Positions 53,946 to 64,000 of a stretch of 64,000 bases of DNA are shown in pieces. Made by a program: the position numbers and the translations under genes. The DNA is from Oopsacas minuta. Its lineage: Eukaryota; Porifera; Hexactinellida; Lyssacinosida; Leucopsacidae. The notes beneath the pieces are model-generated. The model searched no databases, was not told the DNA's origin, and saw only the letters and a list, made by a program, of their open reading frames with translations. The stretch spans positions 868,001-932,000 of the forward strand of contig JAKMXF010000033.1 in assembly GCA_024704765.1 (NCBI GenBank), in the 5' to 3' direction. Within the stretch, counting starts at the first letter, position 1. Every line of letters starts with the position of its first letter.

Positions 53946-54525
53946 ATCTATATTATTAAATCTCAACTGTTATCTGTTTGTTTGTTGGTTTGTCCGTTGT
54001 CAAGGATAGGATTTATAGTATGCTATTTTGAAATTGTGGCATAACTATGTATTTATTGTGTTTATCAAGGAATTAAATAGAATTCAATAAAACTTCACTA
54101 TCTATATATATCGAACATGCTGAATCCGATTTTCACACTTTTTGGATTAATCATATACAAATATATTGTTGGTTTTATGAATATAAAGTAAACAAATTAC
54201 TAAAATCACATAATATACGTACAGGCTTGCTCTAAACGGCTATCCAGGGGTAAGTAAGTACGCTGAATACGAATTTCACAGTTTCAAGTTTCTCATATGT
54301 AAATTTATTGTTGTTTTTACGAATATAAAGTAAACAAATTTCAAAATTGAGGTAGAATCATACTTTCAACGACTGTACTGGAGTAATAGTGTAGGCTTAA
54401 TCTGAATATTGTAAACAACATCAATATTATTAAATCTCTATTGTTGTTTGTCTGTTGAATACCCCGAGGCGGATTGTGCCGAGTTCATCGCGAAGCAACG
54501 AGCCAAAGACTCGTATATATGTAAA
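53946..54525 (+). repeat. dispersed repeat R1, longest copy
   Basis: Begins TCTATATTATTAAATCTCAA with TTTGTCCGTTGTCAAGGAT, carries two internal modules (TTGTTGGTTTTATGAATATA; TTGTTGTTTTTACGAATATA) and ends GAGGCGGATTGTGCCGAG, CATCGCGAAGCAACGAGCC, GACTCGTATA. Ends about 20 bp from the DCAKD stop codon. An internal second copy of the 5' end near 54430 shows nested or duplicated structure. Confidence 0.75.
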
Positions 54526-54546
54526 TCCAAATTGTAGAACATAATC

Positions 54547-55257
54547 TCATGTGGATATAAAGATGTCTAAAATTTTGGGTGAAATATAAACTATAGCTAA
54601 AATCAAAATAACAACAATGAATATGAACATATTTCTAGATACACCCTTCACTCTTGACAGAGTCAACAACTTCTTATGAATTTCAACAGTTTGTTCAATA
54701 GTCTGTTCTCTGCTCTTGGAGTTGTTGATAACAAAGTCTGCCATCTTACACTTCACTTTCAGTGGCATCTGTGATCCAATTCTCTCATTAGCCTCTTGCT
54801 CACTAAGCTGGTTTCTTTCCATCAATCTAGTTCTCTGAGTATCTTCATCACAATACACAACTACACATGCATTCATATAAGAGTATAGCTTACCACTTTC
54901 AAACAGGAGAGGAGAATCTAAAATTACATATTTCTTTCCTTTTAAGAAAGCAAGAAATGTCTGCCATAACATTGTCCTCTGTATATAAGGATGTGTAATA
55001 TTGTTTAGTTTCAAGCGAGAGATAGGATCATTGAATATAATATCTCCCATAGCTTTCCTATCCAGGTGTCCATCTGAACACAGAACTACTGTACCGAATT
55101 GAGATACTATCTTTTTCAGAGCAGGCTTCCCAGGTTCCACGACCTCTCGTGCTATAAGATCTGCGTCTACGATAGTAACCTCTCCAAATCTAGCTAGACT
55201 GCTGCTAACAGTACTCTTTCCGGTAGCTATCCCTCCTGTCAGGCCGACAATAATCAT
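54547..55257 (-). CDS. DCAKD: dephospho-CoA kinase, DCAKD type
   Basis: An intronless 236-residue CoaE-family kinase catalysing the last step of coenzyme A synthesis (ATP + dephospho-CoA). The P-loop GGIATGKST is at 8-16. The family motif VDADLIAREVVEPG follows at 30-43, with THPYIQRTM and ILDSPLLFESGK later, and the CoaE-type lid region around RLMERNQLSEQEA. After the fold a hydrophobic segment (about 209-230, FIFIVVILILAIVYI) forms a C-terminal membrane tail, as in animal DCAKD proteins thought to sit on mitochondrial membranes. A (TA)n microsatellite lies just upstream of the start. Confidence 0.94.
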   Translation of the reverse strand: MIIVGLTGGIATGKSTVSSSLARFGEVTIVDADLIAREVVEPGKPALKKIVSQFGTVVLCSDGHLDRKAMGDIIFNDPISRLKLNNITHPYIQRTMLWQTFLAFLKGKKYVILDSPLLFESGKLYSYMNACVVVYCDEDTQRTRLMERNQLSEQEANERIGSQMPLKVKCKMADFVINNSKSREQTIEQTVEIHKKLLTLSRVKGVSRNMFIFIVVILILAIVYISPKILDIFIST

Positions 55258-55279
55258 TTCAAATTTTCTATAAAGAGGG

Positions 55280-55284
<5 letters not shown>

Positions 55285-55315
<31 letters not shown>
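55285..55315. repeat. (TA)n microsatellite
   Basis: About 15 uninterrupted TA units, 30-60 bp upstream of the dephospho-CoA kinase start codon. Confidence 0.95.
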
Positions 55316-55317
<2 letters not shown>

Positions 55318-55439
55318 GTATAGAAATTGACAGGGAAAATATTGATTCTTGCTTGAATGATGATAGATTAATTAATGGTATAGTATGGTTTAATAACGCT
55401 ATACCGCGCCAGAATTGGCAAAAGTTTTTTGCTGGATCT

Positions 55440-55560
55440 GCAGGGTTGTCGTGGGAAAGGAATTTCAATTCCCATTCGTATTCCCATCCCATTCCCACAG
55501 GATTTCTGTGGGAATCCTATGGGAAATCCCATGGGAATTCTCACGGCAACCCTGTCAGGA
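55440..55560. repeat. nested inverted repeat of TGGGAAT/ATTCCCA
   Basis: ATTCCCATTCGTATTCCCAT and related blocks are followed by GTGGGAATCCTATGGGAAAT and CCCATGGGAATTC, producing several short alternative hairpins. Likely a degraded inverted element or slippage-generated palindrome cluster. Confidence 0.55.
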
Positions 55561-55680
55561 TTTGATCCGTTTGTGTGAAATGTTTCAAAAGTTGATTATT
55601 ATTATTATTATATAAATTTTAGGATTGTGAAAAAACCTTGCAAGAAAATTCTTAATATCCTCCATTTACCTATCATCATC

Positions 55681-55780
55681 AATATTCATCAATATTCATC
55701 AATATTCATCAATATTCATCAATATTCATCAATATTCATCAATATTCATCAATATTCATCAATATTCATCAATATTCATC
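55681..55780. repeat. perfect 10-bp minisatellite, ten copies
   Basis: AATATTCATC is repeated exactly ten times with no mismatch. A partial unit (CATC) precedes it. The ORF running through it is a by-product. The period is close to one helical turn. Confidence 0.98.
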
Positions 55781-56060
55781 ACCTATTTCAATATATAATC
55801 ACCCATATTTCTAACAGTTTTAAAAATACTGGCAATTTTCTAAGTGAAAATTTGCCCAAAATATTTGTGTGAAAATTTTCAAAATCGATATTGTGTCATA
55901 TTTTGAAAATTGTAAGTGATATATAGAAGAAGGGTATGTTCTTATTGTTAATGTTTTCTTTGGGGAAAATTTGAGAAAAAAATTTTGTTACGTAATTTAG
56001 AATCAAACGCTAATAGGAACACACCTTAGAAACCTCTAAGGTGGATTTATAAATGAAGTA

Positions 56061-56352
56061 CAGTAGAACCTCCGAGATCCGGACAGTGTGGGACCGGAGG
56101 GTGCCCGGATCTCGGAAATATCATTAACTCCATGGTAGTTACAACCTATAATGTACATATGAGTTCCCTTAGGTATTCGAATTCTGTTATTAAGTTTACA
56201 TACTGTACACAAACGTAATCCAATATGAAATATAGTAACTGAAGTCAACGTTAGTATGAGGAGAATTATATGAAATTGTGAAATTCTTTTGGACAGATAT
56301 AAAATAAGGGTGCCCGGTTGGGGGAGGTGCCCGTATCTTGGAGGTTCGACTG
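56061..56352. mobile_element. CAGT-ended pogo/Tigger-type MITE (292 bp)
   Basis: Left CAGTAGAACCTCCGAGATCC and reverse-read right CAGTCGAACCTCCAAGATAC flanked by TA. GGTGCCCGGATCTCGG near the left is mirrored by GGTGCCCGTATCTTGG near the right. Confidence 0.85.
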
Positions 56353-56400
56353 TATATATCTCGAAAATAAATTTTCATATCAATTTGCTCTTAAGTAATA

Positions 56401-56480
56401 CAGTATAACTCGGAAAAGACGTACACTCAGTAAGAAGTACAATTTCTGATATCCAAAAAATTAATATCATTCATTATAAT
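56401..56480. mobile_element. truncated CAGT-ended MITE
   Basis: TA followed by CAGTATAACTCGGAAAAGACG has the left-end pattern of the family. No right end found. Confidence 0.45.
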
Positions 56481-56980
56481 ACAATACCTATTCGAATAAT
56501 TTTAAGATTGCCTCATCATCAGAGATATCATATCAAAATGTTATATCAGGGAATGGGAAATTGGGTGTATAGTACTGGATACTATACGTAATTAAGCTGA
56601 TTTGGCCATAACATTAATGGTTGTCAAGCTATTGATGAATATTGGCAAAGATTTTATGTCCATGTTCACTACTATGACTCTGGAACGTGCGAATATCTCA
56701 TGACAAATTTCGATATTTCGTTTGGAAACATTTTGAGATCCAATGGAGCATTTTGGGTAATAAAATTGTCTAGTAAGCAAACCTGGTGACGTAATTTCGT
56801 TCTGAAATTTTGTAGATATTGATTGTGTGTATAGTTAAATATTATTAATACATTTAGTCGGGCAATAGTGTACCATTTGAAACTAGTATTATAGGAAATA
56901 ATAGGATTCCCTATATAAATTCATTGGTATGTATCGCTGTCCCTCGTCCCAAATTTCGATGGACTATCATTGCCTTAGTG
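56481..56980. other. no gene recognised
   Basis: AT-rich sequence without supported features. Confidence 0.5.
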
Positions 56981-57114
56981 CATTGGTTCTCAACCTGTTT
57001 TCTTCCGCGGACTTCTTTGGTCCATTTTATGGGGTCCGTGGACCCCCTGCCAATAAACATAACGAAAATATTTTTAGGGCCGCGGACCCCAGGTTGAGAA
57101 CCACTGCCTTAGTG
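56973..57114. mobile_element. hAT-type MITE with perfect 8-bp target duplication
   Basis: The element at 56981-57106 (126 bp) has ends CATTGGTTCTCAACCTG and CAGGTTGAGAACCACTG (one end lost G for T) and GGACCCC/GGGGTCC inside. CCTTAGTG is duplicated exactly at 56973-56980 and 57107-57114. Ends and duplication length are diagnostic of hAT. Confidence 0.95.
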
Positions 57115-57825
57115 TATAGAACAGGGCCGTAGCCAGAACGTAATGTCAGGGAGTGCTTGGGTATTTCAGGTGTTTATATCTATTTTTGCGGGCAAGACCA
57201 CACAAAGTAACTTAGGGAGAAGGTAAAATTACAAAATTTATAAATAATCAAGACACTCTGGCATTCCATATCTACGCTTAGTATTTGTGAACATTGAGAC
57301 ATTTCAAATGACTGACTAATCTATTTAAATCTCAATAAATCTAATATATATACTATACGGAACCACAAACATGTGGTGATTATAGCCGTCATCAGATATA
57401 AAATGTAATAAACTGGAAGGATTTATTTTATGGTCATATAAAAACTATAATGATAATTTCAATGGTCGCAGTAAAAGCATCATATAATTCAATGTATTTA
57501 GTAGTAAAAGGAATTACATAACTGTAATGTAGTTCCACTTATTAAAAATTTTTCTTAATTTAATATGTAAGAAATAATATCAAAGATAGTAAAGATCAAT
57601 TTAGCTTATCAAAAAAGCTTTACGGGGATTTAATTCAATTACCGGTATATTGTTTGAATTTTGTATTAGAAATTAGAATATATTCAATTGAATTTGAAAT
57701 TTGAAATACCGCTCCCATACTTATAATTAGAGCAGGACATCCCTGCTTACTGCTATTCGGAACCATGGATTACTTGAAGTCCATTAAATTATAGTCAGTG
57801 GTATGGCATTATATAACGAAGGTAA
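57115..57825. other. no gene recognised
   Basis: AT-rich intergenic sequence. The start (GGCCGTAGCCAGAACGTAAT) resembles the end of another short repeat but is not paired. Confidence 0.45.
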
Positions 57826-58134
57826 CGAATTAATCTTATGATAAATCTATGAATTTGTAACTTCAGACTCTGAAAATCGGAATCTGCACACCCAATTACA
57901 TGCTTTGAATTTACATAGAAAGGTGTGAAAATATGACTAATCACCAAAAAGGTGTGAAATATTCTCTTTAGAAAAAATTCATTAACCAATGTGCAAATAT
58001 CCGACCCAGAATGTATATGTGTACCAATTTTCATGAGAATCGAACTGTTAGATGTCGCACGGGCACGGCGACCTACCTACGTACAAGGCACATCATCCAT
58101 ACCATTAGGGCATCTCCCTATAGGAGCTACATTA
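57826..58134 (+). repeat. dispersed repeat R2, second copy
   Basis: Shares with 15826-16177 the order GTAACTTCAGACTCTGAAAAT, ACTAATCACCAAAAAGGTGT, TAGATGTCGCACGGGC and CATACCATTAGGGCATCTCC with CCTATAGGAGCTAC at the end. Confidence 0.7.
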
Positions 58135-58529
58135 ATAACTTTATATATATATATCATCAGCTAATACATAATATAAATAGAAGAAACCATTCCTCATATG
58201 GGTTAAAGACGCAAACATTTTTGGTTTAAAATTTAAATTAATCATAGCACGAGGATGCGGCATTGTCGCCATTATAATACAAATCTATGTAAATAACCAG
58301 AAAATATAATTTCTAAAGAAAAAGTAGAACCATTCCCATTCGTTTAGTCAGGTTACGCATAATACAATAGTAAACAGAAGTAAGAATAATCTGTCTTATT
58401 AAACAAACATAACAGCAAACAACGCAACTATGAGCAAGTTACTACACATACAAATGCAGTCACAAGACGACTACCCTATAATATCGCTAATAATATATTG
58501 AAAAGAATGTGAGGAAGTTTCGTATTTGC

Positions 58530-61500
58530 TTAGGTTTTAGGAGAAGATTTCTGCGCTTTTTGTTCGCTTGCCTCTCCCGACCCATCATCTGAGTGCGGAG
58601 AGTAAATCCCTGAGTACTCAGCTACCAGGGGCTTGTTAGGTCGACTGATAGATAGGTCTGTATTCTCTGAACTGGAATCTTCTGGCGTCTTAGTGGGGCT
58701 GACGTCACGAGGACTACGACCGGTGGGCGGAGGAGCCAATGAATTATCTTTCTCTAGAGAAGAAGTAGGGGTATCACTTTGCTCCGACTTCTGAGGACCC
58801 TTATCGTATCCTGGAGGTGTGGATGGACGAGGGAAAGCAGTAGTCTCAATATTGTTAGAATCGGTAATATGATTATCCTTAAGTTCTGCTGGGAGAGCAG
58901 GGACTTTGAATTCGTGACGGATAGGAGGTGGATGGATTCTAGGAGGAGGAACTCTAAATTCGTGGGGCATGTTGGGTGGTCCTCTCATGTGTATAGGAGG
59001 AGGTATTCTAAACCGGTGGTCAGGATGTGGCAGTGAGGGAGGGCGCATATTAGGAAAACGAGGCTGTCTGAATCTTGGGTCAATAGGACCTGGAGGTGGT
59101 GCTCTAAACTCTGGGCTAGGAGGGAACATGGGACGAGGGGGACGATGAGGACGAGGGGGTGCGAAAAACGGAGGAGGATTATGGAACTGTTCAATCTCAT
59201 TTTCACTTTGAGGACGGATATTTAGTCTGGGGTTATGACCGAATTCCTTGGGTAGGTACGGAAACGGACCAGTTGGTGGTACGGGATGTCTTTCAGGAGT
59301 GTTTACGTGTGGAGCAGTTAGTGTAGATATATTTCTTTCGTTAGCATTGTTAATAGATTCAGTAGAATCAGTGCTAGCAGCTGGGGAGGAGGCTGTTATC
59401 ATAGTATGGTCATTAAGTTGATTGACATCAGATGTTATAGGCATATTAAGTAACACAGGAGTGTTAGAGGGCTGAGAATTTGGTATAGGAAGGGGTAGTA
59501 GTCCGACAGAAGGAGGACCAGGAAAACTAGACTGTGTAGGAGGTATAATAGCAGCAGCTGATGGTGTAAGGGGTGGAGGAGGGAAGGTGGGGATCATTGG
59601 AGGGAGAGGCATGAAAATAGGAGGAATATTTGGGTTATACATTTTCTTCTCTGGTACAACCACTCCAGGAGGGAGGGTGTCTGGATCTAAAATGCCTCCT
59701 TCTTGTAACTCGCTCAGATCAATACCTTTATCAGTAACAATACTCCAAGGTAAATATGTTATCCCATGGGTAGAGTCCCAATGCTGCTTAAAGTTATCAT
59801 CCTTAACACCCTTACCAGGAGCATACACTAGCTTAGAATTAATACCTCCTAACTTTATTTCACGCTCTACATTTACTAGCTTATCTGCAGATTCTCTTGT
59901 CTCCATTTCTACGTATGCACAACCACGAGAAGGAATCAAATCGAATGAAACGATGGATCCAAACTCTTCGCATTTCTCTCTTATTATTCTCTCACTATTC
60001 GGAGCTACTTTCTTAACCTGCACCCAAATAGTAGATGATAGGACTGATATACATTTCACCTTAGCGAGAGAAAAGGAATGCTTCTTCTCTTTATCATTCT
60101 CTTTCCTCAGATTAACTTTATGAATTTCCTGTAATTTCTCTCCTTCCTGCTCCTTGACTGAAGAGGAAAATTCAATGGTTTCTAGAGCTTTCCATTTGGA
60201 AGGAGGAGATTGATAAGATGACTCCGTGTCTTTAGTGATACGAGTACGATCTCTCTCTTTGATTTCAGATTCTCTGCGCTTCCGTTTCTCACGAGGAGAT
60301 CTGGATTTATCTCTCCTCTTATTTTTCTCCCTCCTCTCTATAGGGGAGTAGGAATTATGACGCTTACGACGTCGTTCTCTGTCTTTGTCTCGATCAGGAC
60401 TTCTGGAGCGAGATCTATACCGTCTCCGCTCCTCGTATTCATAAGGGGGATCCTTTGAGTCTCTGCGGAATCTTTGTCTCTTCTTGTCTCTCTCTCTCGG
60501 TTCCGGGGGAGGAGACGGGGTGTTACGCCACCGAGAGAATGCTCCTCTTGGAGAGTCAGAATTATCACATATAGGAGAGCTAATGCGAGGACCAGAGGAG
60601 GAGTACACGTCTCTCTCTCGGGTATGATAGACATCCTTGGGAGGATAGTCAGCACGATGGGCAGGGTAGTTGTCTTGCGGGACAGGAGGGCGAGTAGGCG
60701 GAACGAAGTCTGTGTGGGGATGAAATGGGTGACGAGGGGGAGGGAGAGAGAAGGGAGGTCTCTGTTGCTGGGGAGTTATGAATGGAGGAGGAGGAAATAA
60801 GTGACGGGAAGGGAGGCCAGGAGGCAGGGTCGGTAGCATGGGTCTAGGGAAGGCGTGCATAGGTAGACCAGGAGGAGGACGGAGAGAGGGGTCTATCCAG
60901 GGTAGTCTGACAGGAGGGATAGACTGGTTTGGAGGAGGATTCATGGGAATAACATTAGGGATAAAGGAAGGAGGACGAGTCCTCTCAGGAGATTGCTTAG
61001 AAGGTCCTAATTGTATCCGAGATATGGTGGGTATAGAATCTCCTATCTTATCATCATGGATAGGATTAGGTTGTTGATTGGGGTGAATTGGCTGAGGAGG
61101 CTGAAAGGATGGTCTCATTGGCATAGGAAGCTGAGGGGAGACAGAAGTAGGAGAGGAAAAGCGGATTACATTACGCTCAGATAGCTTAGCTACTCTGTTG
61201 CGCTCTTGTGTAACTCTACGCTTCTGCTCTTCAATACGTTCATCTTCTCCCTGATCGTCTCCGTAATCGAAATCATCCAGAAAGGATCGAGTAGTGTCCT
61301 CAAAGATAGGAGGAGAGGGAGTACCTACATCCATGTCTACTCCCCCCTCGTCATCAGATATCTGTTCAATTCTCTCTTTATGAAGTAATTTCCCCGAATG
61401 ACGACTCCTCTTCTCGGACCATGGATCGTGTGAAGATCTCTTGTGAGAGATTTTGTGTTCTCTCTCAAACTCTCTCAGATTTCTCTCCATACGTCGCTGC

Positions 61501-62519
61501 TGACTGTCAGAAGAAGGAACAGGAGGGGGAGGGGGTGGGGGTGGGGGCGGTACCCCAGTGGTTTGAACGTCATTTATATACTCGTGGTTCTGTGCGGTCT
61601 CTTGCTGCTCTAGGAACTGGTTGATGTGTTGGAGTTGGTGAGGCTTCAGCTTAGGTTTGAACTCCTGAGCAGGTTCTAGGTCTGCCATACTGCTGGAGTG
61701 AGCAGTACCAGATGCTGTACTACCTGTCAGACCCAGTACACTGCTAGCAGCCTCCTTAAGCTTCTCTAGAGTACTAGAGAGAGGTATAGACATACTAGCG
61801 TTAGCTGATATAGCAGGTGCTGTTATAGGTGTAACTATATTAGCGTTAGATAACAGAGATTGGAGTGATTGTATATTCTGCAATAAATTAGGGGATAGAT
61901 TAGCAAGCTGTTGCTGAGCTTGTTGCTGCAGGAGAGCTTGTATGTGAGTCTGTTGTTGTTGTATTATAGCCACTGCATTTGCAGCTACTACTTCAGCAGC
62001 ATTCATAGACGGATCATGTTTAGAACCACTTTTAGAGTTAGAGGAATGACTACCAGGTCTAGGAGCTACCATGCCTAGCAGGGGTTGGATAACTGAGGGG
62101 GAGTATATGCCATTCTTTTGCCAGAGATTCAATACTCTGACTAGTTTTGGTATTTCAACCACTCTGCATTTGAGGAGGTTCTTGAATGTAGTTTGAATAT
62201 TCTTTGAGAACCTAGGAGCAAATACATCTTTCTCATTAGGGAAATAGTGTCTGGATTGCCGCACGATGGAGTCCATGACATACAGCCCGGGGACTTTATA
62301 CTCAGGTCTGCATTTCTGGATAAACTTCTCCACACAGTGCACTACGTGTTTATACATGCGGTGTGCCTTCATAGCGGATTTAGTAACAGAATTCATCTTT
62401 GCCTTTGAAACTGGTGGCTTCGTTTCACACATAGAATTCAGCTCAGAATTGAAACATTTTACTAATTCCATGCCTGACAATCCCTGATCATTCTCAATAT
62501 CAAATTCTTCAGTTGCCAT
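58530..62519 (-). CDS. SCAF8: SCAF4/SCAF8-like CTD-binding RNA-processing factor
   Basis: An intronless product of 1,329 residues from MATEEFDIEN at 62519; an upstream ATG at 62564 adds 15 residues but the downstream start fits the family. An N-terminal CID (about 1-135; SVTKSAMKAHRMYKHVVHCV, YVMDSIVRQSRH, LVRVLNLWQKNGIY) binds the phosphorylated RNA polymerase II CTD. A Gln-rich stretch, polyproline, and an Arg/Ser-Arg/Lys-Glu region (about 690-800) follow. An RRM-like domain (about 840-930; STIWVQVKKV, GCAYVEMETRESA) comes next, with the SCAF-specific extension HWDSTHGITYLPW after it. The C-terminus is Pro-rich. SCAF4 and SCAF8 restrain early polyadenylation and termination. SCAF4 and SCAF8 arose by duplication, so a single ancestral gene is likely here. 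Confidence 0.93.
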   Translation of the reverse strand: MATEEFDIENDQGLSGMELVKCFNSELNSMCETKPPVSKAKMNSVTKSAMKAHRMYKHVVHCVEKFIQKCRPEYKVPGLYVMDSIVRQSRHYFPNEKDVFAPRFSKNIQTTFKNLLKCRVVEIPKLVRVLNLWQKNGIYSPSVIQPLLGMVAPRPGSHSSNSKSGSKHDPSMNAAEVVAANAVAIIQQQQTHIQALLQQQAQQQLANLSPNLLQNIQSLQSLLSNANIVTPITAPAISANASMSIPLSSTLEKLKEAASSVLGLTGSTASGTAHSSSMADLEPAQEFKPKLKPHQLQHINQFLEQQETAQNHEYINDVQTTGVPPPPPPPPPPVPSSDSQQRRMERNLREFEREHKISHKRSSHDPWSEKRSRHSGKLLHKERIEQISDDEGGVDMDVGTPSPPIFEDTTRSFLDDFDYGDDQGEDERIEEQKRRVTQERNRVAKLSERNVIRFSSPTSVSPQLPMPMRPSFQPPQPIHPNQQPNPIHDDKIGDSIPTISRIQLGPSKQSPERTRPPSFIPNVIPMNPPPNQSIPPVRLPWIDPSLRPPPGLPMHAFPRPMLPTLPPGLPSRHLFPPPPFITPQQQRPPFSLPPPRHPFHPHTDFVPPTRPPVPQDNYPAHRADYPPKDVYHTRERDVYSSSGPRISSPICDNSDSPRGAFSRWRNTPSPPPEPRERDKKRQRFRRDSKDPPYEYEERRRYRSRSRSPDRDKDRERRRKRHNSYSPIERREKNKRRDKSRSPREKRKRRESEIKERDRTRITKDTESSYQSPPSKWKALETIEFSSSVKEQEGEKLQEIHKVNLRKENDKEKKHSFSLAKVKCISVLSSTIWVQVKKVAPNSERIIREKCEEFGSIVSFDLIPSRGCAYVEMETRESADKLVNVEREIKLGGINSKLVYAPGKGVKDDNFKQHWDSTHGITYLPWSIVTDKGIDLSELQEGGILDPDTLPPGVVVPEKKMYNPNIPPIFMPLPPMIPTFPPPPLTPSAAAIIPPTQSSFPGPPSVGLLPLPIPNSQPSNTPVLLNMPITSDVNQLNDHTMITASSPAASTDSTESINNANERNISTLTAPHVNTPERHPVPPTGPFPYLPKEFGHNPRLNIRPQSENEIEQFHNPPPFFAPPRPHRPPRPMFPPSPEFRAPPPGPIDPRFRQPRFPNMRPPSLPHPDHRFRIPPPIHMRGPPNMPHEFRVPPPRIHPPPIRHEFKVPALPAELKDNHITDSNNIETTAFPRPSTPPGYDKGPQKSEQSDTPTSSLEKDNSLAPPPTGRSPRDVSPTKTPEDSSSENTDLSISRPNKPLVAEYSGIYSPHSDDGSGEASEQKAQKSSPKT

Positions 62520-62564
62520 ATAGAAGTAGGTGATTATACAATATGAATTACAGGCAAGAACCAA

Positions 62565-64000
62565 GGCTCTATTTATCTACGTAACTAGCAGATGTAGTGT
62601 AGTAACTCGCAATAGGTATAAAGAGTACACTATCAAAGTAACTTACTGATGTTCCTCCGGGATAGAGCTGGAGATTACTCAAGCAGTGATCAAATATGTA
62701 TAACTCCTTCTCTGAAATATATGCTAATGATTGATTGAATCACTTGTATTCACACAACACGACTAACTTATCCAGTAGTAAACAATCTGTGTTGACTTGA
62801 TGATCCAATAGATCAGATTCTGAAACTGGAACTCAAAAATATTCTAAATTGATATGAAAGAGATACGTAAATAATGATATATTATAAATATCAGAAATTT
62901 TAACCAGATTAGTCGTTAACTGAGGCAAAGAAGCTGTGAGAATTATGTCGCAGACATAACATTTGAAATACCCTAGATACGTATGAAGGAGGAGTATAAG
63001 ACTTTCACAAACGAAACAGACACATTTTACCTTGGAAATCAGAGTATTGTAGAATGACGATGAATTTTTTCTGACTTTTGATGTTGGTGGCCATCAATTT
63101 GTCAAATTTGTAGTTTAGTTATCTATATTCAGATCCGTAGGCACCGGTCCGGTTTGTCAGGTTTCAACCTGACCACTTTGGCCTGCAAATTTCCAATATG
63201 TCACAATCTGTCAGGTTGTACAGTTCAACCTGGCCACTTAGTCAGGTTATATACAGCGGCGTCGGAAGGAAAGATTATTACCGCGGCCCGCGGTTCATTA
63301 ATAATATGTTCAAAAGTAAGGTTTACCCACCCATAAGGGAATTGTAAATACTTAATAGAAATGCATAGTTCTCTACCAAAGGGGTCTACCGTCATGTCTT
63401 AGGATGATAACATTGGAAACATTGGTAGGCCGTCAAAGCTGGAAATTTAGCTATTTTCCTGGCCGATTCTTAGAAGGAATACTGAATATACAGTGGTACA
63501 CCAATTTAGAATCCTTCCACTCGTCCCAATGTAACATATTGTTGTGACGGTGGGGCCTTGCTCTATGAGCCTGGGTAGCCGTAGTCCCCCAAAATCATGA
63601 TTTTGGATATACCCGTCAAAAAGATATACGTCATATTGCGTGATGGCCCAGGTCATTTGTCAATATTTAGTTAAAATTTCTTAGAAATATAATTTTCTAT
63701 AGAAACAAGCCTAAGATATGCGAAATTTCTACGCTTTCAGTGGTATTCAAATCAAATTTAGTTGCATTCCCCGAGGAAAAAGTTGCAAGAATTAAATCTT
63801 TTGAATACGAAATAATACCCAGCGTTTATATTATTGATGTTGAGATCGATTGATCGATAATGAATTTCAAGGCAAATATTGACAAATACAGTATATCCGT
63901 ATTTGATCTATTGAAGAATGGCGGCAATCGCGGCATTTCCAACGCCCCTATTTTATATAGCTTTACCTGTTTGCAGTATCCAACAGGACCACTTGTATTT
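62565..64000. other. upstream of SCAF8-like gene, no gene recognised
   Basis: AT-rich. Around 63150-63250 a short CAGGTT(T/G)...CAACCTGACCACTT motif is repeated three times. No coding or RNA gene is supported. Confidence 0.5.

Noticed and set aside
55627-55872. ORF across the AATATTCATC repeats
   Set aside because: The repetitive peptide is a by-product of the decamer array, whose unit carries no stop in that frame.

Overview
This window is eukaryotic nuclear DNA from an animal, most likely an early-branching one such as a demosponge. That placement is inference from the whole picture: AT-rich sequence, compact genes that are often intronless with a few short-exon genes, a filamin with tandem CH domains, a centrosomal CEP19 gene, tetrahydrobiopterin recycling, several Golgi-type sulfotransferases, and a lineage-expanded family of TRAF-type zinc-finger genes. 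The sequence alone does not prove the phylum.

Layout. 0-4.3 kb: a mariner remnant, a partial galactose-3-O-sulfotransferase-like ORF (+) and a MAPKAPK5-like kinase (-). 7.2-10.5 kb: two exons of an isopentenyl-diphosphate isomerase gene (-). 13.6-21.4 kb: a six-exon IQ-motif/ankyrin gene (IQANK1-like, -) with a huge near-palindromic foldback in one intron. 23.3-26.3 kb: an intronless eight-repeat filamin (+), divergent from IQANK1. 28.2-36.6 kb: two intact TRAF-like genes (+) and a third, broken copy. 37.3-38.2 kb: a C9orf78/Tls1 splicing-factor gene (-). 38.3-42.4 kb: three adjacent relics, namely an NHL-repeat pseudogene, a complete but mutated Tigger element and a FLYWCH-MULE transposase remnant. 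42.9-55.3 kb: a run of minus-strand housekeeping genes (HIBCH, cyclophilin A, QDPR, CEP19, DHRS7, a carbohydrate sulfotransferase, DCAKD-like dephospho-CoA kinase). 58.5-62.6 kb: a SCAF4/SCAF8-like transcription/splicing coupling factor (-). The last 1.4 kb holds no recognisable gene.

The standout is a structurally complete RAG1-like (Transib superfamily) transposon at 32996-36107. It has one intact 713-codon transposase ORF with the RAG1-type D-D-E residues, the CxxC...HxxxxH zinc-binding residues and a RAG1-like C-terminal block. Its terminal inverted repeats begin with CACAGTG, the consensus heptamer of the V(D)J recombination signal. The copies are flanked by a perfect 5-bp duplication, GGATG. 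The two ends carry the same heptamer and the same second conserved block but at spacings that differ by 9 bp. No RAG2-like gene lies inside. It sits between the two remaining pieces of the third TRAF-like gene.

The rest of the non-coding DNA is crowded with small terminal-inverted-repeat elements: pogo/Tigger-type CAGT ends with TA duplications, hAT ends with 8-bp duplications and mariner-like ends. There are also foldback elements and two dispersed repeat families with structured ends.
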